A model generated the notes under the pieces. It saw only the letters and a list, made by a program, of their open reading frames with translations. It ran no database searches and was not told the origin of the DNA. Shown here one piece after another: positions 55,901-64,000 of a stretch of 64,000 bases of DNA. Source of the DNA: Trametopsis cervina (lineage: Eukaryota > Basidiomycota > Agaricomycetes > Polyporales > Irpicaceae); assembly GCA_022385755.1 (NCBI GenBank), contig MU278378.1:195755-259754 (forward strand). The letters run 5' to 3'. The translations under genes were made by a program, and so were the position numbers. Positions within the stretch are counted from its first letter, which is position 1. Every line of letters begins with the position of its first letter.

Positions 55901-57977
55901 TGACATGCCGGAATGGAGATGTATGTTTCGTGATTATTCAAACCAATGTCGAAGTTGACATACCCTTCAGTCGTCAAGTTCTTCAATTCACTCTCGACCA
56001 ATCAATTGAGATTCGCTGTGGACGTTCTTCGTGAAGCCAAAGCAGCTTGGCCCGATGGCAGCGCAATCGAAGTGGACCCCAGTGTCCGTAATCTGGACAG
56101 TTGGATGTCGAATGCTGCTTTTGACCCGTTGGACTTTTCTGCGCTGTCGGAATACATGAAAGCTTTGTACCAGGTAAAGCGCGCCTGCGTCGTGGAAGAT
56201 ACGCGGACTCGCCTTCATCGCCGTCAAGTCATGCAACACGAAAGTAGACTTGCTAGTGCTCTGTCCCTATTAGCCACCGGCATCCGGAACGATAAGACTC
56301 TGCTGGTGCACCCCATCTCGGATGCAGACCACTGGATGGTACGGGTTATAAAGTTGGTGTATGCTTTCGTGTTATCCAGAAGGCGTGTCGTTGTCTCTTC
56401 GGGCGAGTTCATTCCATCCTCGACGTTTCCGCCGATTGTCTACACCGAATCCGACGGCGCGTTTGCCAAACGGATAGCACTTCGTAGTACCCTTCGGGAA
56501 GACCGGCAATCTGTGACGGCTACTTACTTTGGTCGAGTCCTGCGCCATTGGTTCGACGTACCTTCTGGTTACATTGCGGCAGCACGTTCGTACCTGGTGG
56601 AACAGATGACATCAATACTTGGACCAGGGATCCTGTTGACCGATATCATGTGGAGTGTATACACCGAGTTACCTCGTTGGGTGTTTACAAGCGGCTGCCC
56701 CCGCAAGTTGCACCGCCCGGACGAAACTGCTCCGGACTTTCACACATCCCACCTACAAAATTTTCTCGATGCAGTCGCTCAATGGCCTCTCGTACCCCCT
56801 GTCCGGCATCAAATTGATCTGCTGCTGGGCGAACACGAAGAATATGTTCGCGTTATATATGCAAGTACCAACCCTTCACGTATGGGTTCTCATCCGAATC
56901 CGGGCGCACGCGGTATGTGTGGATCCTATTAGGATCTGCAGGATTGATTGCTGACATTCACAAACGTGCATTACCTCAGATCCTCCGACGCCACCCTTTG
57001 CATCCATGCGAGACATCCGAACGTCTGCTTCCCTGTCTGCACCACAAGAAGTATCCCGGTTCCTAGGAACCGTTCATTCATCTGGTATTCCCACTCCACC
57101 CGTCACAATCCCGCAACGTGCTCTACGTCGTTTGTTAGACGATGCTATGCTGGTATCGGAGGCTATTCGAAGCGGCAGCCTGTCTCTACAAGCAACCGCC
57201 CTCCAGCAGTTGATGTGGGACAAGCCTGACTTCCTGTTACCCATTCGTGAACTCGCACCTTCTCGCCGAACAATGGCGAACGGGTTTGACAAGGAGTTTG
57301 CCAAGACGCGCGAAGGGTTATACTCCCTCATATTGTTCCGTTGCATTTCATGGAACTCGGAGGCCTTCGTAACATGTCCCGATGGCTTACGGAAGCTTCA
57401 TTTCTCCTCCCCGCACGAGTGGAGTATCTATTTGGATGCATTGAAGACACATTTCGGACACCGCGACAGCAATTTCTACTGCAATACCCGAGCTTTTGGG
57501 CAACCAGTTGATATCCGTCACACAGGTCATTATGCAAAGTTCTGGGACACATCAATGAACTGCAAATGGCCCGAAGCACATGAATTCCCATTGCCATTCG
57601 CAGACCTACTCAAGCTTGTACAGAATGCCAAGTATCAGCATGGGATTCCTGGATGCGGAGATCTCTGTTCGTATATGCTACTAGTTGATATGCACATGCA
57701 CGGTCTGTGTCATGCGCCGACAATCGACGAGGTCGGATTACGTATCGTCAAGGTGAACGCTGGCGGGGTGAAAGGTCTTAGACGTCTCAAGTACTTGGAC
57801 GAAGCATATCGCCCCTCTGATGACATCATGGATGCATTTCGTCGTTTCTATGCAGATACAGCTGCCGTTCTGACAGACCAGGAGAAGACAGCCGTACATT
57901 GGAGCACTGTGACAGCGGAGCATCTACTGTGCAAGCTAAGTCGGCTGTGGAAAGACATACTTCCATTATTGGGGTAA
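52923..57977 (+). CDS. 1417-aa protein with 2OG-Fe(II) dioxygenase-like core
   Basis: Fourteen exons close exactly: 52923-53316, 53372-53480, 53538-53802, 53856-54027, 54081-54228, 54314-54936, 54990-55040, 55106-55159, 55212-55637, 55693-55716, 55773-55808, 55861-55920, 55971-56864 and 56980-57977 (4254 nt). Part 1 (1-320) has an acidic linker (DSDDEGPPPLIPVPDSDSDE). Part 2 shows the dioxygenase signature: GHFGGPHIDDND (His328, Asp330), SDLPSGFEPGRLHFLG, FTGLLRHGGTSPIAP (His374) and WAYRALLIAYPP (Arg393); this is the HxD...H...R set for Fe(II) and 2-oxoglutarate. It recalls TET/JBP-like or prolyl/lysyl-type enzymes expanded in basidiomycetes, but the exact clade is uncertain. A disordered region with nuclear-signal-like SKKRKG and KRAKQSKAK and two 47-residue repeats follows. 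The C-terminal 630 residues are ordered and unknown. No stop or frameshift occurs. Confidence 0.75.
55271..55552 (+). repeat. Two tandem 141-bp (47-codon) units inside the dioxygenase-like gene
   Basis: The units start at 55271 and 55412. Both encode AGRAG[GS]H[RC]PTPGPS, QTVSYD[PR]SESG and AGATRRLRPH. The exact multiple of three keeps the frame. Confidence 0.9.
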
Positions 57978-58254
57978 ATTGGTTGGACGTGTACCTGTAC
58001 AATCAGTAAGAATATGACATGGCAATATTACACATGTGTGGGGTATATTGCATATATACGTTCAAGGTGAACAACCTGTGTATATTTGGTGTGCTTCGTC
58101 TGTGTACTGTCGCGTTTTGTATTGTCGACCAGTGACGCTGTGCTGGGTGTTGTGCAAGGAACGCACAAACAAGTATAACAGCTAAAAGCCCCCCGCTTGT
58201 ATTATCCAGAATACGAAACTGGATATACATGGTATGTACAGTTTATATCCGGCC

Positions 58255-59787
58255 CTATTCATCCGTCATTTTATCTATGTCAGAAGAACTATCTGTTAAT
58301 CGCAACCTCTTCAATGCCCCGGCAGTTTCGTTGGCCGCGTCGGCAGATGTCATGTAGCCCACCCTTCGTTTGACCTTCTTGAGTGGGGAAACAGGGGGGT
58401 TCTTGATCTTATCAAATACGTCCGTATTGATATCCTGTATCGATTGGACACCTCAGCTCATACGTGCGTATTTATTGGCTTTGCTTACATCTTGTACTTG
58501 TCGACTGATGATGCATATAGAACGAATTTTACTCAACATGATATGCCTGCCCTTGGATATGGGTACAGTTCCAAATGTCACTTGAAGTTCTACTAACTGC
58601 CCTGGTCGGATACTAATCGGATGGCATGCGGTATATGTGTACGTCCTGAGCACGAGTCAGTATACTTGATCCAATCCATGTGTGGTAGCATGCTTACTTA
58701 AGATCCATAGAGCGGGACTTCTCAAAATATAGCACCTCATTCTCCTCGGTATGTGCAAGTCCTTGCATATGCCCATGGAGTATACCCTTTGGATCTACCT
58801 CTTTGGTGAACGGGATACTGTCAAGTTCATCTACTCTGTCCCCCGACATAAAATACCGGTTACTGAACTCTAGGCATATTGAACCTTCATCCTTGGCAGG
58901 GGTCCATGCTTGTAAGCTGCCGTCAGGGAGTGTGCTGGACAGATATGAATGGATTTCTATGATCGCCCGTCCGGCTGTGTTGAATGCCTCGCAATTTAGA
59001 CCCGTGAGCATAACTGATTGTTTAGCTGCCAGAGTATTCTTGGGTAGCCTATACAGTACCGGTGTGAGTTTGTTTACTCAGTGTATGTGTTCTACAACTC
59101 ACTGTTCGGATCGGTATATAGGAGGAAGATTACACCTCAATATATATCCCTGTACATTCACCACAACTTCCTCTCTTTCAGTCCCCTCACTTGGGTCAAA
59201 TGGGTGCACCACCGTCCGATGGCCATCTATATTGTCAATATGGATCATAGTGCTGATTCGTAGACGGTCGGCCTGAGGGATGTGTCAGTCATACATCTTA
59301 TGTATGGTAATGATGATTGACCTGAGCAAATAGGTTCAGTTGCTTATTACGCTGATCTGCTGGGATGTTGTCCACGTTCATAACCTCTTCAAGCAATTTC
59401 CCTGTCCATTCTCATTGCAATTGTTTCCGGATTATCAAATGTATGGACTTACGATACTTTTCATTATGATGACGCAGCAGTCGGAGAGCCATTTGGGACT
59501 TCACAGAATTTACAGGGACGCGCAGTGTAGTTAGAGGGGGGGAGGGAGCCCGTACGTCTGCAATAGGGAGACGTATTCTACCTCCCAAGTACCCCAAGTT
59601 TGAAGTGCGAACGTGTCCCTGGTATGTTACGTCAATGTATGGTATTATCTCCGGGTCTGACCTGCTGATATCTGCCCATAGTGTTTTAGCTTGATGCTAA
59701 AGATATGACTTAATGTCTTATCTGTGATGCGGACCGCATTTCCACCGCAAGTATTGCACCATGCAAGTCGTCATCAGGTAGATCCAT
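58255..59787 (-). CDS. Lineage-specific protein of unknown function
   Basis: Minus-strand exons chain well at the 3' end: a segment GYLGGRIRLPIADVRAPSPP ... MALRLLRHHNEKY (about 59630-59450), GKLLEEVMNVDNIPADQRNK (about 59400), ADRLRISTMIHIDNIDGHRT, then a well-supported exon with IIEIHSYLSSTLPDGSLQAW and HTEENEVLYFEKSRSMDLK (about 59011-58700). Next come GQLVELQVTFGTVPISKGRH and a final exon (58440-58255) ending with a basic patch LKKVKRRVG and SDIDKMTDE. The N-terminal exon around 59700-59790 is unresolved; one candidate frame carries WCNTCGG, a possible zinc knuckle. The HTEENEV-type motif occurs in repetitive Agaricomycete proteins of unknown function. No definite break is seen. Confidence 0.5.
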
Positions 59788-60163
59788 TGGTAATATATGC
59801 TATCGATGGCACCGGCTCTGATCAGGTGTGTATACTTTTGTGTTGATCGCGTTTGCTCTACCTCAGAAGATGGAACCTCACCTTATACAATGAATCAACT
59901 CAATTGTATACCGAGTCAGATGTGCTAGTGTTCGGTATGTTGTCGATAATTTATTACTCAATAATCCGTCCTGATCCCCACATGTCAGATAACATGACCG
60001 CCTCGTGTATCAATTGCTGTGCAATGCCCGGTTTTGCCAAGATGTTAGAAATACACGATGCAGGCACCTGTAGATAAGACAGAGACATAAAAGCCACTAC
60101 TTGTATCGTTGTCTCCCATCGAACAGCTCACTTGTTCATCTGTCCATACGCTTACCTTTCAAT
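59788..60163. other. Divergent spacer between two unknown genes
   Basis: Separates minus- and plus-strand starts by about 380 bp. Short frames only. Confidence 0.4.
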
Positions 60164-63100
60164 ATGCCTCGCGGTACTACCTCTGCTCGGTGAGATCTGC
60201 CCTTTATGTTCCTACAATCCTCACTTACCATGTACTTGATTTTAGAAGCCGTGGAAAAGGTCGCGGACGTGGAGCATCAGTCAACTCTACTTCTACTGTA
60301 AAGCGAGGGTGAGTACAGTTGTTTTGTTTGTTATTATCATTAAACCATTGTTTGATAGACGAAAGACGGTAGTAGAGTCTGAAGCTGAAACTGAAAGTAT
60401 TCGCCAAGGGTCTGAGGTTGAGGACAGTGACGTGGATAAAGAATATACCTTGGCATCCGCAAATGAGTAAGAGTATATTGTCTATTATGGCTGCTTTGGC
60501 TTACATTGACCTGGTCTAGCACCTCAAAACCCCGCAAAGCTGTGGTAGTGGTTCCTTCTCGCGTCAAGTCAACAAAATCGTAAGTCAGCCTGTTATGGAT
60601 GAAGTGGTGTTCTGGCACTTACTTGCTTGCAGTACGCCTGAATGGGTCAGTCTTGAGGCAAAAGAAGATAACGAAGTATCCGATGCAGAGGAGGAGGAGG
60701 AAGACCAATTGAATGATGAAGGTGATGAGGTTGGCTCTGATATTGATCGAGTGTCTGAGTGAGTTCTCTTCTCAATCATTTGGTCTCTACTAAAAAATGC
60801 ATAGACCTGAGGACGTGGCTTTTGTGAGGCCATCTACAAGCCCCATTCGAAAGTGAGCCCATATATTGGGATACAAGTTGTTCACTGCTCACTGTCTTGT
60901 AGGACTAAATGGATTCCTGTTCGCACCCCTCCTACTCCATCTCCTAAGTGCGTTCAAATGATCCTATTGACATCGTATTTTATTGACGGTAGTGGATAGA
61001 AAATCATCAGGAAAGAAAACCCTGAAACGGTATGTTATTTTGTCTGTCTTGCAAGACATTCTATTGATAAAAGGGACAGTCCCGCCCGCCCCTCATTGGA
61101 CAGCAACAATGATGACCTGGAAGTCAAGAATGAGGTCTCTGAATCTGAGTTTGTAGGATCTGACAATCAGGAAGTTGATGTCGAGGCTACTCCATCTACC
61201 CGGAAGTCAAAGAGAGCTAAGTACGATTTATTCCTTATATACATAATTATGAGTAAGCTGAATGCAATATATATCAGACGTCCTGTGAAATCAGCTGCAT
61301 ACCTTGAGGATTCTGAGATTGAGGAGATTGATTCGGAGTAAGTGATCCTTATACATTATATAATAATTGCAAACTTAATTGAACCCTTTATCAGAGAATA
61401 CGCCTCCAATAAGAAGGCTATCAAGGCTTCACAGAATACTCCTGTTCCCAAGTCATCTGGACGTCAAGCTGTCACCATTGTTTCCAGGAAGATATCTGTT
61501 GCCGGTATTAAGAAGTTCCCTCGACCCATCGAGGATGCAGCCAACAATCCTTTGCTGGATGCCAAGAAGGTTGAGTCTTCACTGCCACGTTCACCTAAGA
61601 AAAAGTAAGTTTTACGCACTGTCTTTGAATGCCATCAGGCTGATTCATGATTCAGGACAAAGACGGTGCACGTTCCTTCTGAGTCTGAATACGAAGAGGT
61701 GGACTGTGATGATCCTGTCGAAGAGGAGGTTGATGATCATTTGTCTTTAAAGAAGACAAAGGGAAAGCAGCCTGCTACCCCGTACGTACTATTCTACCAT
61801 TCTTGCATATACGTATTCAAGATTCTGACATTCTACACAGAATGAGTCGTCTTGCGACAAAGCTGTATGTGGTTTCTTTTATCTATGCATTATCTGTTGA
61901 CTAACGCTTTTGCAAATAGCAATAAGAGTACGTTGGAGTCTGCACAGAAGGGCAGACAGCCAGCGTTGTTGAAAGAGGTATTGGTGGTCCAGCCCCTTCC
62001 TATCGCGGATGAGGACATGGTATTTGCCGACCATGGACTCATGGAACACATGAGCCCTTCTTTAAAGGATACGTATGGAGGCTTGCCTGTTGCCCGGTAT
62101 GATTCCCTCATAATCTCACATATCACCTTCAACTCACATTTACTAGAAGACATCCTTTATGCCACAGATCCTGGCCACCGTGGGGCACGCCTACTCTCGA
62201 CACCATTGTTCACGCAACATCCATCAAGCTCAATCCCGACAGGCTGAAGTGAGTTCTTGATTATATGATTTATTTGACCGATAGCCTAACGGTTTACATG
62301 TTCCAGAGCAATTGCTCATGTCGTTTCCACTCCATGCCTGAGTCCTATGATCTACAATCCTGCACGCTGCGACTGTGATCAGTTCCACGCTGTTCAGAGA
62401 GAGGGCCAGTATCGGGACTTCCAGTATTTTGTCACCGAAAACATCTCTAAATCTCCTAACTGGAACAAGAATGACGGGGTCTGTTTCGTATTCTGGGGTT
62501 CAACCTTCGCGTCCAACCTCGTCAAAGGTACCAGTTTGGGTTCTGGCACCTGGATGCTGAAAGGGATTGGCATCTCTCCTATCGTCGTTGAATTCCATCG
62601 TACCGTGGCATTTCTGTCTATTCGTATGGGATTTCACGAGATTTATCTTCCTAACTATGGCGGGGTGTTGAACTTTGCAACTCGGCCAGGCCCTGCAAAT
62701 GGTAAGACATCTATTTATCTGAATATCTTAGTAACTGACACAATTGATAGGGATTTCTGCGCCACCGCCGCGTAGTCGACATGCCACTGAGCCCGAGGCT
62801 CTCACCATGCAGGGCTCTGCATCTGTTGACTATCACCGTGTTATTCCGTATGAACGGAAGGTGAAGGAATTTGATGATGAGCTGCGGAAGAACATCCAAG
62901 GTTATGGTGTGAGAGGCCATGAAACTGGTACGTATTCAACCTTGTGATATGTATTCTTATATTGACGATGCTTAGTTCCAATCTATGATCTTACGGCGCA
63001 CTTCAAAGACTCGTACGATCAAGTGTATGATCATTCCATCCATCGTCTTCTTGCTTTGGCTCCTCGATTTGAAGGTGATCTGCCGGATGACGCAGTTGTT

Positions 63101-63208
63101 GGAATTCTTGCTTTGCCGCAGATGACTAAACATAAGGTCCACGAGCAGTTCAACGAATTCCGGATGAATCTAGTTGGTATCATTGTATTAGCTGTCCCGT
63201 TCATGTAA
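60164..63208 (+). CDS. Lineage-specific acidic protein with ordered C-terminal domain
   Basis: Starts at 60164 (MPRGTTSARSRGKGRGRGAS) and is built from about a dozen small exons separated by roughly 50-nt introns. The first two thirds are disordered, with alternating basic and acidic stretches (SEAETESIRQGSEVEDSD, DAEEEEEDQLNDEGDE, SESEYEEVDCDDPVEEE), like chromatin-associated or nucleolar proteins. The last third is ordered: MIYNPARCDCDQFHAVQREG, WNKNDGVCFVFWGSTFASN, GISPIVVEFHRTVAFLSIRM, then DLTAHFKDSYDQVYDHSIHR and a stop at 63208. I do not recognise the domain. Exact internal exon limits were checked only for the first joins (60164-60192, 60247-60311, 60360-...). No forced stop was seen. 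Confidence 0.5.
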
Positions 63209-63408
63209 ATGTTGTATACCGATATTTTGACTTGTTGCTCTGATTCCAAAATGGAATCCCAAAAAAAAATATGTTTACGGCTTGCTGAGCGTTGTGAATA
63301 AGTCCACACTAGACATTTCAAGTTGCGAACATGCCCTTCTAACAGATTCACTGAGATGTTTACATTTATTGACACAAGCGTTTAACACTTGATGAGCGAG
63401 ATTGGCCA
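63209..63408. other. Short spacer before the right-edge gene
   Basis: 200 bp including a poly-A run at 63260-63268. No features. Confidence 0.4.
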
Positions 63409-64000
63409 TGCCACGTCGTTGCCCTCGACTTCAACTTTGCCACTCATTGTCTACGTCAACCAGCATCCTTATACCGTTCAGCATGTCTCTTCATTCTAAG
63501 CCTACTATCCGCAATCTGCTATGCATCTATCCCATAGCCTTTGAGATATTTGGATATATGGAGCCTGTGGATATCATCCGTTTATCAACCACTATGCCTC
63601 TCGATGTCAAACTCAGTTGCAATGACTACCTTAGGATTTACCCTTACAATATCAACCGACACCTATCCTACTTCTTTGATAAACCAGAGGAGTTTAGGAT
63701 CTTACAGGCCAACACCCATACCATCATATCTGGTTCTTTTGCCCTTCAGTTCTTCACCCGCGAATTCTACCCCGAATCTGACCTGGACATCTACACACCT
63801 GGCTACTCTCGTATGCAGGTGGGCAATTGGTTGCTGGCCAATGGTTACGACTTTGTTCCCCGTCGCCGGATTGGCCTATATATCCCCCGTGACTTCATTC
63901 AACAAGAAACCAGCTTCTATGAAGCTGCTACAGGGATGCGTTACGCTCTTATTGGTCAGCCATATTTGGAGACTGTTCATGGAGTCTTTGACTTCTTCAA
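63409..64000 (+). CDS. Nucleotidyltransferase-like protein, 3' end outside window
   Basis: An open frame runs from an ATG at 63409, or more likely the in-frame ATG at 63484 (MSLHSKPTIRNLLCIYPIAF), to the window edge without a stop. The start resembles an F-box-like helix pair (VDIIRLSTT). Further on, HTIISGSFALQFFTREFYP is followed by ESDLDIYTPGYS. The GS...(about 12 residues)...DLD pattern matches the active-site signature of the nucleotidyltransferase fold, followed by a helix and MQVGNWLLANGYDFVPRR. Such proteins are common in Agaricomycetes with no known role. What it would modify is unknown. The N-terminal choice is uncertain. Confidence 0.55.

Noticed and set aside
45308..64000. KDZ or Plavaka-type transposon
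   Set aside because: I looked for CxC clusters and a DDE-type transposase and saw none; only the neighbourhood type is suggestive.
1..64000. tRNA, rRNA or CRISPR features
   Set aside because: No B-box plus A-box pairs outside coding exons, no rRNA-like sequence and no regularly spaced repeats were found by eye; CRISPR is not expected in a fungal nuclear genome.

Overview
The window looks like nuclear DNA of a filamentous basidiomycete (Agaricomycetes, probably a wood-decay polypore). Genes lie on both strands with short spacers and are cut by many 45-80 nt GT-AG introns. The proteins include a secreted CBM1 protein, a secreted GH31 glucosidase, a Rua1-type regulator and DUF6533-type membrane proteins. 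I rebuilt exon structures by joining reading frames at splice sites and checking that codon phase closes across the whole gene. Most models close exactly and end in a stop codon.

Left part (1-38.9 kb) is ordinary gene-dense sequence: a CBM1 protein cut by the left edge, a p24 cargo receptor, a Rua1-like regulator, a CK1 kinase, a PTC7-type PP2C phosphatase, a MYND-finger gene with a truncated tandem copy, a GH31 alpha-glucosidase, two DUF6533-like membrane proteins, kinetochore Nsl1/Mis14, proteasome beta2, a Gvp36-like BAR protein, GAR1, an aldehyde dehydrogenase and eIF3a. Two housekeeping pairs are divergent with short shared promoters (beta2/Gvp36 and GAR1/ALDH).

Middle (39-45 kb) is a transposon graveyard. 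It holds an LTR with a 5-bp target duplication and nested internal tandem duplications, a decayed RNase H tail of a non-LTR retrotransposon, and an intact 1001-codon PIF1 helicase ORF with a ubiquitin-protease-like C-terminus (Helitron-type, no Rep domain nearby).

Right part (45.3-64 kb) has no recognisable housekeeping gene. It contains long, apparently intact genes of lineage-specific families: a 969-aa protein, a protein with a homeodomain-like helix, a 1417-aa protein with a 2OG-Fe(II) dioxygenase-like core (HxD...H...R), two further unknown genes, and at the right edge a protein with a nucleotidyltransferase-like signature. Short hairpin and direct repeats sit between these genes. This block is the best candidate in the window for an undescribed system. 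I see no transposase in it and cannot show that it moves as a unit.
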